Positions 1-8,312 of a stretch of 55,533 bases of DNA are shown here, in pieces. Position 1 is the stretch's first letter. Every line of letters starts with the position of its first letter. Source of the DNA: Gaoshiqia sediminis. GTDB taxonomy: Bacteria > Bacteroidota > Bacteroidia > Bacteroidales > Prolixibacteraceae. The notes below the pieces were generated by a model, which worked only from the letters and a program-made list of their open reading frames with translations, was not told the origin of the DNA and did no database searches. The translations under genes and the position numbers were made by a program. The DNA lies in assembly GCF_025907915.1 (NCBI RefSeq), contig NZ_JAPAAF010000028.1, positions 1 to 55,533 on the forward strand, given 5' to 3'.

Positions 1-46
1 CTGCCTTCTAAGCAGTAGGTCATGGGTTCGAATCCCGTCCGGGGTA
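1..46 (+). tRNA. tRNA-Arg(TCT), 3' part only
   Basis: The fragment holds the anticodon stem-loop (stem CTGC/GCAG, loop CTTCTAA, anticodon TCT), a short variable region, a T arm (ATGGG, TTCGAAT, CCCGT), the acceptor 3' strand CCGGGGT and discriminator A46. No CCA is encoded. The D arm and 5' acceptor strand are outside the window. The full gene is probably restored at this junction by the identical attP sequence carried by the phage. Confidence 0.85.
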
Positions 47-47
47 C
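1..47 (+). other. attL: attL core: 47-bp direct repeat inside a tRNA gene
   Basis: The first 47 bases recur exactly as the last 47 bases of the window. The integrase gene follows at once. This is the standard signature of tyrosine-recombinase integration into a tRNA 3' end. Only the 3' half of the tRNA lies here; its 5' half would be in the chromosome to the left, so this copy is probably the functional one. That last point is inference. Confidence 0.93.
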
Positions 48-79
48 TTTGGGAAGATTCTAATTATGAAAATTTTAAG

Positions 80-95
80 GAGATTAGCGAGTTGG
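80..95 (+). repeat. 16-mer repeat GAGATTAGCGAGTTGG, copy 1
   Basis: The same 16-mer occurs at 52493-52508, and with one change (GAGATAAGCGAGTTGG) at 1560-1575. Copies 1 and 2 bracket the integrase gene. Here the repeat forms the 5' side of a hairpin followed by seven T. Its function is unknown; a protein-binding site or a module boundary are both possible. Confidence 0.6.
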
Positions 96-122
96 TGCAA
101 GTCTGCGCCCCTCGCTTTTTTT
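87..122 (+). terminator. rho-independent terminator downstream of the tRNA
   Basis: GCGAG (87-91) pairs with CTCGC (111-115). An inner stem of GGTGC with GCGCC extends it, and seven T follow (116-122). It would end transcription coming from the tRNA-Arg gene before it reaches the integrase. Confidence 0.65.
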
Positions 123-175
123 GTCCATTTTTGCCGTTATTTTGCGCTATTATGGATAAATAAGAGCCTATTTTC

Positions 176-193
176 TTTGAAATATCTTTGAAA
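176..193 (+). repeat. candidate integrase arm site (left), overlapping a TATCTTTG -7 box
   Basis: The 18-mer TTTGAAATATCTTTGAAA is two TTTGAAA heptamers with an 11-bp period, about one helical turn. The identical 18-mer lies near the other end at 55412-55429. Paired repeats flanking attP are typical of integrase arm-type sites. The internal TATCTTTG (183-190) is also a perfect Bacteroidota -7 box and could serve the integrase promoter, so binding here could autoregulate int. No clear -33 TTTG was found at the right distance. Confidence 0.55.
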
Positions 194-248
194 TTTTTGA
201 GGTGATTTATTGCAGGCTTGGTTTTGTCAAACATAAACAAAATCAAAA

Positions 249-1550
249 ATGGCAACATTTAAAGCAATTGTATTTTCGTCAACCAATCACGTTAAAAATG
301 ATGGAACATCAAATATCAAGATTCGGGTTTACCACAACGAGGACTCCCAGTACCTTCCTACCCAATTTTACATTCCACCTGAGTATTTATTGAAATCAGG
401 GGATGTTTCCCAAGACTGGCCTGAGGCGGATATGCTCAACTTTGAAATCGGTGAAATAATCCAAAAATATAGAAGGAATGCGTTAAAACTTGGCAGCAGT
501 AAGTTGGCCCAGATGACATGCAAGGATTTGAAAAAATACCTTCAGATTGTTTCAGAGCCGGATGGTGAATCGATCGACTTTGTGACGTTTTCAAAAGCTG
601 TGATTTCAGAAACAACAAAAAAGAAAACAGCAGCCTGGTATGATGTCGCAGTGAATGCCATCTGCTGGTTTTACGGCAAGGAGATTATTGACGTCAAAGA
701 GATCACTTCTTCAAAGTTGAATCAATTCAAAAAGAGATTGCAGGAATCCGGCATCAGGGAAAAGCCGCTGGAACCAGGATCAATAAACAACTACCTCAGG
801 GCCTTAAGGTCGTTGTTCAATAAGTGCAAATTACATTACAATGATGATGACCTGGGGCTGATCAGAATACCACATGATCCATTTGCAAGATTGGATATCC
901 CGGAATATACCAGGAAGCGAAAGAATATTGGCATTGATGAAGTGAAGAGAATCCGGGATTCCAGCTATGAAACTGAACGGGAGAATATAGGCCGCGATGT
1001 CTTCATGATGCTTTTTTACCTCATGGGTATCAATGCGACAGACCTATTCAACCTGCAACCTCCTGTTGATGGGCGAATCCAGTACGAGCGAAGCAAGACG
1101 AACACCACGGGTAATAAGCATGGATTTGTTTTGTCAATAAGAATCGAGCCCGAGCTGCAACGGTTATTTGAGAAATATAGTCAGGACGGGTTTCTATCGG
1201 TGCTAAAATCCAGATATGCCGATTCGTATGCCATGATCAAAGCGGTTAATCAAGGATTGAAAAAGATTTCTGAAAAGCACGAAATCAGTAAGGTTACCAC
1301 AAACTGGGCAAGGCACACCTGGGCAAGTTTGGCCCGTAACAAAGCCGGTGTTTCCAAAGCAGATATTGACTTCTGCCTGGGCCATGTAAGTAATGATCAC
1401 AAGATGGCCGATATCTATATTGACATTGATTACTCCATCTTTGACAAAAATAACCGACTGGTCCTTGATCTGATTTTGGATAAAAAGCCGGACGAAAAAA
1501 AATCAACAAAAAATCATCTACGTGTTGCGTATTTGAAAAATACGGTTTAA
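249..1550 (+). CDS. int: Tyrosine recombinase / phage integrase
   Basis: This 433-residue protein should integrate and excise the prophage at the tRNA-Arg site. The N-terminal half looks like an arm-binding plus SAM-like core-binding region. The catalytic half shows a beta-strand Lys in YERSKT, the box ARHTWAS, CLGHVS, and a nucleophile Tyr in IYIDIDYS. The position that normally holds the first catalytic Arg reads YLMGINATDLFNL, with no Arg; this GIN form is common in Bacteroidota integrases, and IntDOT likewise lacks that Arg. The gene sits next to attL, reads away from it, and is followed by a terminator. Start is the ATG after an A-rich leader. Confidence 0.93.
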   Translation: MATFKAIVFSSTNHVKNDGTSNIKIRVYHNEDSQYLPTQFYIPPEYLLKSGDVSQDWPEADMLNFEIGEIIQKYRRNALKLGSSKLAQMTCKDLKKYLQIVSEPDGESIDFVTFSKAVISETTKKKTAAWYDVAVNAICWFYGKEIIDVKEITSSKLNQFKKRLQESGIREKPLEPGSINNYLRALRSLFNKCKLHYNDDDLGLIRIPHDPFARLDIPEYTRKRKNIGIDEVKRIRDSSYETERENIGRDVFMMLFYLMGINATDLFNLQPPVDGRIQYERSKTNTTGNKHGFVLSIRIEPELQRLFEKYSQDGFLSVLKSRYADSYAMIKAVNQGLKKISEKHEISKVTTNWARHTWASLARNKAGVSKADIDFCLGHVSNDHKMADIYIDIDYSIFDKNNRLVLDLILDKKPDEKKSTKNHLRVAYLKNTV

Positions 1551-1559
1551 CATTGCAGT

Positions 1560-1575
1560 GAGATAAGCGAGTTGG
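1560..1575 (+). repeat. 16-mer repeat, copy 2 (GAGATAAGCGAGTTGG)
   Basis: This copy lies just after the integrase stop codon. Like copy 3 at 52493, it is followed by a second conserved pair of blocks: TTCTTAGCACC (1628-1638) and TTGCAGGGC (1649-1657). Copy 3 has TTCTTAACACC and TTGCAGGGC with nearly the same spacing between those two blocks. Here about 50 extra bases, holding a terminator hairpin, separate the 16-mer from the blocks. Confidence 0.6.
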
Positions 1576-1608
1576 GTTTTAAACGCAAGTTTGAGATCCA
1601 ACTTTTTG
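1570..1608 (+). terminator. Terminator after integrase
   Basis: AGTTGG (1570-1575) pairs with CCAACT (1598-1603). An inner AAAC/GTTT stem closes on a GCAA loop, and a run of T follows (1603-1607). It separates integrase transcription from the replication operon that starts at 1676. Confidence 0.6.
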
Positions 1609-1675
1609 TGTTTATACACGAAGTAATTTCTTAGCACCTTCCCAACACTTGCAGGGCGTCAAAAATCAGACGCTC

Positions 1676-4297
1676 ATGATACAATCATACACAGAGTTTC
1701 TAAAATCAAAAATTAAGATTGCCCCAAAGCAAGGGTTTGATCTGGACATTGATCTGGTCAATCCGCGATTGAAGCCTCACAACAAGATCATGGTGAAGTG
1801 GCTTGTTGAAGGTGGCCGCAGGGCTTGTTTTGCCAGCTTCGGTTTGCACAAGACCGTCACCCAGCTGGAAGCGGTCAGGCTCACCCTGGACAAGACTGGG
1901 GGTGGAAAAGGGTTGATTGTTTGTCCTCTGAATATTAAGCAGGAATTTATTGAAGATTCCCGGAATATTCTAGGATGGGAAACCCCGCCAAAATTCATCA
2001 GGCGAAATTCAGAGTTGGGAGAGGACGGTATCTATCTGACCAACTATGAAAGCATTCGGGACGGGAAACTGGATCCTTCCTTGTTCAATGTGGCTTCATT
2101 GGATGAAGCATCCATTCTGAGGGGGTTGGGCGGCTCAAAAACATTCCGTGAATTCATGCGACTGTTCACCGGTGATGGTGGCCCGATGGGTTGCCGTCGT
2201 GGAGAAGAAAGCGTGAAGTATCGATTCGTGGCCACTGCGACTCCTTCACCAAACGATTACATTGAATTGCTTGCCTACGCTGATTTCTTAGGAGTGATGG
2301 ATGTTTCACAGGCAAAGACCAGGTTTTTCAAACGAGACTCAACCCAGGCAGATAAACTGACGCTCCACGCTCATAAGGAGGATGAATTCTGGCTTTGGGT
2401 GAGCAGCTGGGCGCTGTTTGTGAGCAAACCTTCTGATATCACCGGAAACCCTGCCGATGATGAAGGGTACATTCTCCCCGAGCTGGATCTTCGCTGGCAC
2501 GAAATCCCCAGCGACCACACCAAAGCCGGTACCGACAAGGACGGGAGACAATTCAAGATGTTCAACGACGCCTCCGCAGGTGGTTTACAAGGAGCCGCAA
2601 AGGAAAAGCGTGAAAGCCTGAATGATCGGATTGCAAAGATGATGGAGCTTCGCGAAGAGGATGTCAATGCACACCGGATAATCTGGCACGACTTAGAAAA
2701 AGAACGACATGAAATTGAAAAGGCCATACCGGATGTAGTTTCAATTTACGGTTCTCAGGACTATGAAAAGCGCGAACAGGCAATTTTAGACTTCACGTAT
2801 GGCCGCTTTCGTGAGCTTGCAGCAAAGCCGGTAATTGCGGGTTCAGGATGCAACTTTCAAAGGCATTGTTCGTGGGCCATCTATCTTGGAATTGGCTTCA
2901 AGTTCAATGACTTCATACAGTCCGTCCACAGGCTTCAGCGATTTCTGCAAAAGAACACGGTGCGCGTTGATCTGATCTACACCGAAGCTGAAAGGGGCGT
3001 TCGGAAATCACTCGAAACAAAGTGGAAAAATCATAACAAAATGGTGCAAAAAATGACTGAAATAATCAAGAAATACGGCCTTTCTCATTCGGATATGGCA
3101 AAGGCACTTACAAGAAAAATCGGAGTGGAACGGGTAGTTGTTGAAGGCAAAAAGTTTCTGGCGATCAATAACGACAATGTGGATGAGCTGTCAAATCATG
3201 ACAAGATCAAGGATAATTCTGTCGGGTTGATTTTGACTTCAATTCCTTTTTCAACCCAATACGAGTATAGTCCGAATTACGCGGATTTCGGACACTCTGA
3301 AAGCAATGATGAATTCTTTCGGCAGATGGACTTTCTCACGCCCAACCTATACAAAAAACTGATGCCGGGACGTATCGCCGCTATCCACGTGAAAGACCGC
3401 ATTGTACCGATGGGCCTGAGCGGCATGGGCGTACAAACAGTCTATCCGTTCCATGTAGATTGCATTCAGCATTATACCAAACACGGGTTTGCCTATATGG
3501 GCATGAAAACAATCGTTACCGATGTTGTGAGGGAAAATAACCAGACCTATCGTTTGGGCTGGACTGAACAGTGCAAGGACGGTACCAAGATGGGCGTTGG
3601 TATGCCGGAGTACTTGCTTTACTTCCGTAAGCCAGCAACCGACACGGCAAACGCCTACGCTGACATCCCTGTAGTTAAGGAAAAGAAGATCATTCGGAAA
3701 GAAGGTACCGAAAATCCAAACGGATATTCCCGGGCAAGGTGGCAGATGGATGCAGCCGGTTACACCAGATCATCAGGAAACAGAGGAATGACACCTGAAG
3801 AGATTGATCGGATCGCATCGATGGAGCCTGATAAGATTTTCAAGTGGTTCAGGAAATACACATTGAACGAAGTGTGGAATTTTGAAGAAGTGGTGACCAT
3901 TGCCGAAACGCTGGAGCTTCATGGAAAGCTTCCATCTGGATTCATGTTGCTGCAACCTCAATCTTGGACTGATGAAGTCTGGACAGATATCACCCGGATG
4001 CTGACCTTGAACGGCTCACAATGGAGCAAAGGGAAAGAGATGCACCTGTGCCCGATGCAATTCGATATTGCCGACCGTGTGATCGAGCAAATGAGCAATC
4101 CGGGTGAAATTGTATTGGATCCTTTTGCAGGCCTGTTCACCGTTCCATACCGGGCTGTTTTGAAAGGCCGGATAGGTTACGGAATCGAACTTGCACCTGG
4201 TTACTTCTTAGACGGTGTTTCCTACTGCCGGGGAGCTGAGCAGAATGTGGACATGCCTAGTTTATTTGATCTAGTTGAATTTGAACAAGCAATATAA
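1676..4297 (+). CDS. SF2 helicase-like / DNA methyltransferase fusion
   Basis: This 873-residue protein joins two modules. The N-terminal half is an SF2/SNF2-like ATPase: a P-loop-like FGLHKT (residues 55-60, where GxGKT is usual), DEAS (143-146), ATATPSPND (186-194) and a motif VI-like QSVHRLQR (415-422). The C-terminal half is an amino-methyltransferase with catalytic TSIPF (521-525) before the AdoMet motif DPFAG (815-819), the beta-class order of N4-cytosine or N6-adenine enzymes. It ends with MPSLFDL, which resembles a sliding-clamp-binding peptide, and the next gene is a clamp. ATG at 1676 was preferred over an upstream TTG. The likely role is modifying phage DNA, perhaps with translocation. 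Whether the His-containing P-loop hydrolyses ATP is unclear. Confidence 0.75.
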   Translation: MIQSYTEFLKSKIKIAPKQGFDLDIDLVNPRLKPHNKIMVKWLVEGGRRACFASFGLHKTVTQLEAVRLTLDKTGGGKGLIVCPLNIKQEFIEDSRNILGWETPPKFIRRNSELGEDGIYLTNYESIRDGKLDPSLFNVASLDEASILRGLGGSKTFREFMRLFTGDGGPMGCRRGEESVKYRFVATATPSPNDYIELLAYADFLGVMDVSQAKTRFFKRDSTQADKLTLHAHKEDEFWLWVSSWALFVSKPSDITGNPADDEGYILPELDLRWHEIPSDHTKAGTDKDGRQFKMFNDASAGGLQGAAKEKRESLNDRIAKMMELREEDVNAHRIIWHDLEKERHEIEKAIPDVVSIYGSQDYEKREQAILDFTYGRFRELAAKPVIAGSGCNFQRHCSWAIYLGIGFKFNDFIQSVHRLQRFLQKNTVRVDLIYTEAERGVRKSLETKWKNHNKMVQKMTEIIKKYGLSHSDMAKALTRKIGVERVVVEGKKFLAINNDNVDELSNHDKIKDNSVGLILTSIPFSTQYEYSPNYADFGHSESNDEFFRQMDFLTPNLYKKLMPGRIAAIHVKDRIVPMGLSGMGVQTVYPFHVDCIQHYTKHGFAYMGMKTIVTDVVRENNQTYRLGWTEQCKDGTKMGVGMPEYLLYFRKPATDTANAYADIPVVKEKKIIRKEGTENPNGYSRARWQMDAAGYTRSSGNRGMTPEEIDRIASMEPDKIFKWFRKYTLNEVWNFEEVVTIAETLELHGKLPSGFMLLQPQSWTDEVWTDITRMLTLNGSQWSKGKEMHLCPMQFDIADRVIEQMSNPGEIVLDPFAGLFTVPYRAVLKGRIGYGIELAPGYFLDGVSYCRGAEQNVDMPSLFDLVEFEQAI

Positions 4298-4316
4298 ATC
4301 CAAAAAATCAAGTCAC

Positions 4317-5468
4317 ATGAAAGTAGAAATTACAGTTTCCAAAAGTGAGCTGCTCTTTAAATTGAAAGCAGTATCGAAAGTGATCAATTCATCAAACAAG
4401 GTAGTTCCGGCCCATGCGAATTTCATGTTTGAGATCGGATCGGAGGTTAAAGTTACCGGGGCCGATGAATCGGGCAATATCACGGCTACTATTGATTGCC
4501 GGTTTAATGAGCCGGAAAGCACGTTTAGCTTTTTAGCTGAAACCAAGACGATGCTTGATGGTCTGCGTGAATTACCGGAACAACCATTGACCATCGAAAT
4601 CGATAGTGAGAACAACTGGTTTACGATATTCCACCAGTCGGGCAAGTACAAGATTCAGAGTCATAACACCGAAGGCTTTTCTCAGGTGAAGATTGACGCA
4701 ACGGTTTCGAAACTGATAACGATCAATTCGTTGGACTTCATGAAAGGGATTAAAATGGTGTCGCCGTTTGCCGGGAATGATGAACTGCGCCCAATCATGA
4801 TGACTGTCTTTATTGAATCGAAAAAAGGTAACCTTTCTTTTTGTGCCACCGATGCATCTACCATGGCCTTGCTTGATCTGTGGCCGGATGTGACTGATGA
4901 CAGTTTTGAATTCAACGACTTTGAAGTTGCCCTCCCGGTAAAAATTGCCAGGATCGTTGCCGACCTGATGGCGAGAGATCAGAAGATAGAGCTTGAGATT
5001 ACCGATAAAAACGTTGCCATCTACTTTGGAGAATATCGGATTGTATATCGATTGATCGAAGGTCGGTATTTCAACTACCGGTCCATTATCCCCAATGCCT
5101 CTGTTAATAAGAAGATCTTGTCAACCAACACAAGCGAGGTTGTATCGGCGCTGCGGCGTGCATCTGTTTTTGCCAATAAAACATCGAGCCTGGTCGAACT
5201 AAACATTACCGGTGATAAACTTCGCATTACCGGCAGGGACAACGACATGGACCAGCTGGCTGATGAAACACTGGCAGCCAACTTTAATCAATCCGAACCT
5301 TTCATTATCGGGTTTGGCTGTAACCTACTCCTTAAATGCCTGGAGGCAGTTGAAACCGAAGATTTAAGAATGAGTTTCTCGGAACCAACCCGTGCCTGCC
5401 TAATCCGTCCGGATGATGTAAACATTGGTCAAACACTTCTGATCATGCCCTTATTAATCAATGTTTAA
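4317..5468 (+). CDS. dnaN: DNA polymerase III beta subunit (phage sliding clamp)
   Basis: The 383-residue length fits the usual 366-380 of bacterial beta clamps. It begins MKVEITVSKSELLFKLKAV, the typical start of clamp domain 1. The later part has the classic feature YRLIEGRYFNYRSIIP in domain 2/3, and the C-terminus LLIMPLLINV resembles the conserved MPM/MPL tail. It should form a ring that tethers the polymerase to phage DNA. ATG at 4317 was chosen because the upstream in-frame start overlaps the previous gene and only adds a lysine-rich stretch. It is the second gene of the replication operon, and two neighbours carry SLFD-type clamp-binding-like peptides. Confidence 0.85.
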   Translation: MKVEITVSKSELLFKLKAVSKVINSSNKVVPAHANFMFEIGSEVKVTGADESGNITATIDCRFNEPESTFSFLAETKTMLDGLRELPEQPLTIEIDSENNWFTIFHQSGKYKIQSHNTEGFSQVKIDATVSKLITINSLDFMKGIKMVSPFAGNDELRPIMMTVFIESKKGNLSFCATDASTMALLDLWPDVTDDSFEFNDFEVALPVKIARIVADLMARDQKIELEITDKNVAIYFGEYRIVYRLIEGRYFNYRSIIPNASVNKKILSTNTSEVVSALRRASVFANKTSSLVELNITGDKLRITGRDNDMDQLADETLAANFNQSEPFIIGFGCNLLLKCLEAVETEDLRMSFSEPTRACLIRPDDVNIGQTLLIMPLLINV

Positions 5469-5486
5469 CCCAAAGCAATTAGTCGT

Positions 5487-5846
5487 ATGAAATCAACAGA
5501 TAATTTCAAGAAAGTCATTGAAGCCCATCTCCAACACAGGGCTTCAATGGATCCTCTTTTTGCTGTGACACTCAAAAAGGAGAACAAGAATATTGATGAC
5601 TGTATCACCTACATTCTGAACACCGTGCATAAAAGTGGGTGCAATGGCTTCACTGACGATGAAGTATTCGGGATGGCAGCCCATTACTACGATGAAGATA
5701 ATATTGAGGTCGGAAAGCCGATCAATGCCCGGGTAGTAGTCAACCACAAAGTAGAACAGCCAGCTCCAAAGAAACCGGAGAAACCGAAGAGCCGGCCTGT
5801 AAAGTCGACTAGCAATGCGATTGTCCAACCCAGTTTATTTGATTGA
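5487..5846 (+). CDS. PcfK-like protein
   Basis: This 119-residue acidic-to-basic protein matches what I know of the PcfK-like family, which is nearly always found just upstream of a PcfJ-like gene in Bacteroidota mobile elements; that is the case here. Residues 1-85 appear folded. Residues 90-113 are a Pro/Lys-rich linker. The last six residues are QPSLFD, very close to the bacterial beta-clamp-binding consensus QLSLF. The biochemical role of the family is not established. The position between a clamp gene and replication genes points to replication (inference). Confidence 0.7.
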   Translation: MKSTDNFKKVIEAHLQHRASMDPLFAVTLKKENKNIDDCITYILNTVHKSGCNGFTDDEVFGMAAHYYDEDNIEVGKPINARVVVNHKVEQPAPKKPEKPKSRPVKSTSNAIVQPSLFD

Positions 5847-5848
5847 TC

Positions 5849-7129
5849 ATGAAACCAAGAACAAAGCTTCAGCATGAAGTAATGCGCTTAAGCAATGAAC
5901 TGCATCGCGAATCTGAACGACTATTGAAGTGGGCCAAAATTGAGTGCTTGGAACACAAAGGATACGAAACGAAAAGCCGGGTTATCTGTATGGATTGTGG
6001 TGAAAGATTTTCGCCTGAGCTTGTCCAGAGGAGAAGAGCTACTTGTCCACACTGCGGCACAGGACTAACCATCGAAAAATCACAAAAAAGGACAGATAAG
6101 CAGCGTGTTTATTTTGCTTATGCCCAAATAGTAGGAGACTTCCAGGTAATACGAAACTTTGAGCTTTATGCCTATTATGGATCAGGAGAACAAGCCAGAT
6201 ATTCTTGCTGTGAAATTCTGCAACACTGGATTCGAGAGGATGGAAAACGTGAAGTAGTCGCCAGGAACCACACGACAAGTTTCTATTGTGACAGCTGGAA
6301 TGGCAACATGGAAATAAGAAACAGAGATTACAAGGGCAGATATTACCATTCGGCCAATAAGTATGATGTTTATCCATTCAAGTATCATCCTGATTCTACC
6401 TTCAAGGATATCTACCGGAAGTATGGAATAGATAAAAATCTTCAGGAGCTCACAGCACTGGAAGCAATCTTTTTCATACCAATGAATAATCAGGCCGAGA
6501 CATTGCTGAAAGCAAAACAATACGGGTTTCTAGGCTTTTCACACTCAAATCCGGGGGATATCAGGCGGTATTGGCCATCCATAAGGATTTGTATTCGAAA
6601 CAAGTACAAGGTCAAAGATGCTTCGATGTGGATCGACTACATGGGATTACTCAGCTACTTTGGGAAAGACACCAGAAACGCATTCTATGTATGTCCGAAA
6701 GACCTTAAGAAAGCTCACGACCGGCTAGTGATCAAAAAGCGACAGGAAGAGAAAAGGCAGGAGTTAATACGGCTCCGGGAGAAGATTGATAAAGAGCAGT
6801 TGGAATACGAAAAGCATAAGGCTAAATTTTTCGACCTGCAATTTAAAGATCAGAACATTGTTGTTGTCCCCTTGGTGTCCGTTGAAGAATTCATGAATGA
6901 AGGCGATCAACTCCGTCATTGTGTTTTCGCGAACGAATATTACAAAAAGCGTGATTCACTCATTCTTTCGGCCCGGATTGACAACAAACCGATTGAAACG
7001 GTAGAGGTGTCCCTTAAAAAGCTCTCAGTCATTCAGGCCCGGGGCCTTAGTAACAATCCAACACAGTATCATGATCAGATTGTGGATCTGGTGAACAGGA
7101 ACATTCACAAAATAGCGCAAAGAGTATGA
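5849..7129 (+). CDS. PcfJ-like protein
   Basis: This 426-residue protein belongs to the PcfJ-like family. It has a coiled N-terminus, then a zinc-ribbon-like module (Cys pairs at about residues 47/50 and 66/69). A charged helical stretch around 285-330 precedes the conserved C-terminal part with GDQLRHCVFANEYY, which marks the family. ATG at 5849 was preferred over a TTG two codons upstream. It begins just after the PcfK-like stop and its own stop overlaps the next start (ATGA). The zinc module suggests nucleic-acid contact. The molecular function is not known. Confidence 0.7.
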   Translation: MKPRTKLQHEVMRLSNELHRESERLLKWAKIECLEHKGYETKSRVICMDCGERFSPELVQRRRATCPHCGTGLTIEKSQKRTDKQRVYFAYAQIVGDFQVIRNFELYAYYGSGEQARYSCCEILQHWIREDGKREVVARNHTTSFYCDSWNGNMEIRNRDYKGRYYHSANKYDVYPFKYHPDSTFKDIYRKYGIDKNLQELTALEAIFFIPMNNQAETLLKAKQYGFLGFSHSNPGDIRRYWPSIRICIRNKYKVKDASMWIDYMGLLSYFGKDTRNAFYVCPKDLKKAHDRLVIKKRQEEKRQELIRLREKIDKEQLEYEKHKAKFFDLQFKDQNIVVVPLVSVEEFMNEGDQLRHCVFANEYYKKRDSLILSARIDNKPIETVEVSLKKLSVIQARGLSNNPTQYHDQIVDLVNRNIHKIAQRV

Positions 7130-7455
7130 AGATGAATGCCTATCTGATACCAGGATTAAAACGACTTGAGGATTTCGTGGCTGAATCTTTCGGTGTAACG
7201 GTGGATGACATGAAGAAACCAAGCCGAAAGAGGACATGGACCGAAGCCCGGCAGTTTGCGATGTGGTACCGGAAGAAATTCACCAAAGAGCCCTTGAAAT
7301 CTATCGGGAAACGATATGGCGGCAGAGATCATGCGACTGTGATCCATGCCGCCAAAACAGTGAACAACCTGATCGAAACAAGCCCGGAATTCAACGGAAA
7401 GGCTCAGCAGGCATTGAATGAGATTAGGAAAATGAACAGAATAATAAACGTATAA
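7126..7455 (+). CDS. Stand-alone DnaA domain IV-like protein
   Basis: The 109-residue protein matches only the DNA-binding domain IV of the replication initiator DnaA. The signature GRDHATVIHAAKTV (residues 66-79) corresponds to the DnaA signature GRDHTTVLHA that contacts DnaA boxes. The preceding helix bundle, with VTVDDMKKPSRKR and ARQFAMWYRKK, also fits. The AAA+ domain is absent, so it cannot unwind an origin alone. It starts inside the PcfJ-like stop codon (ATGA overlap) and precedes a Lin1244-like gene and dnaB. A role in recognising a phage origin or the host's DnaA boxes is inferred. Confidence 0.8.
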   Translation: MKMNAYLIPGLKRLEDFVAESFGVTVDDMKKPSRKRTWTEARQFAMWYRKKFTKEPLKSIGKRYGGRDHATVIHAAKTVNNLIETSPEFNGKAQQALNEIRKMNRIINV

Positions 7456-7457
7456 TT

Positions 7458-8312
7458 ATGGCCAGACCCAAAAAGACCGGAATAGAATACTTCCCCTTTG
7501 ACATTGATATGTTCGAGGATGAGAAGGTGTTGCCTGTATCTGTTGAATTTGGGGCGAAAGGAGAATCTGTTGTAGTAAGGGTGCTGTGCGCGATATACCG
7601 GGAGGGTTATTTCGTACAGTGGTCTGAAGGATTGAAGTTTAAAATTGCGAATCAGGCAAAAGTAAGCGAAGGCCTTGTTTCTGACGTGGTAGCTAAACTT
7701 GTAAAGTACCATTTCTTTAATGAGGGGATTTTCAATCAACATCAGGTTATAACTTCCGCCGGAATACAAAAGAGATGGAAGGAGGCGACACGTAAACGCG
7801 TTGATCCGGACGAAAAAGAGTTTTGGCTTTTGGAAAAAAATGAGGTTTCCGGCGGAAGAAACGACGTTTCCGGCGGAAGAAAGGCGGAAGAAACCCCCAC
7901 AAAACGACACGAAACACCACAAAGTAAAGTAAAAGAAAAGAAATTAATTACCCCCTTACCCCCAACGGGGGATGAGCAGGAACTACCTCCTGTTTGGAAA
8001 AAGGATTATCAGGTGTATTTGAGTGATCTTCGGTCGGCCTTTAAGAAGTTGATTGCTGACCAAGATTGGATTTCCCAGCAGGAGAAATTTAACCCTGGGG
8101 TAGATATCCAAAAGTCAATTGAAAAATCATGTGTGAATTATTGGGCCACTGAGGGCGGATGGAAGAAAAAGAAAGCCTCCAAGATCAAGTCGATTGATTG
8201 GAAGTCAACCTTTGCCAATGCCATTTCTCAATCTATGAACCGGGTTTATAAAGATCGGTTTGGAGCCGAGCCTAAAGAAAATGTCAAACTTCAAAAGCCG
8301 GAAAAATGGTAG
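7458..8312 (+). CDS. Lin1244/Lin1753-type replication protein (helicase loader candidate)
   Basis: This 284-residue protein has the N-terminal Lin1244/Lin1753-like (DUF4373) winged-helix domain: MARPKKTGIEYFPFDIDMFED, then EFGAKGESVVVRVLCAIY. The middle (about 130-175) is a low-complexity linker with two VSGGRND/VSGGRKA-type repeats. The C-terminal part (about 180-270) has a Trp/Lys-rich segment like that of DnaD-type primosome proteins. It overlaps the dnaB start by 7 bases. The family and the place next to dnaB suggest that it recognises the origin or loads the helicase. Confidence 0.7.
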   Translation: MARPKKTGIEYFPFDIDMFEDEKVLPVSVEFGAKGESVVVRVLCAIYREGYFVQWSEGLKFKIANQAKVSEGLVSDVVAKLVKYHFFNEGIFNQHQVITSAGIQKRWKEATRKRVDPDEKEFWLLEKNEVSGGRNDVSGGRKAEETPTKRHETPQSKVKEKKLITPLPPTGDEQELPPVWKKDYQVYLSDLRSAFKKLIADQDWISQQEKFNPGVDIQKSIEKSCVNYWATEGGWKKKKASKIKSIDWKSTFANAISQSMNRVYKDRFGAEPKENVKLQKPEKW

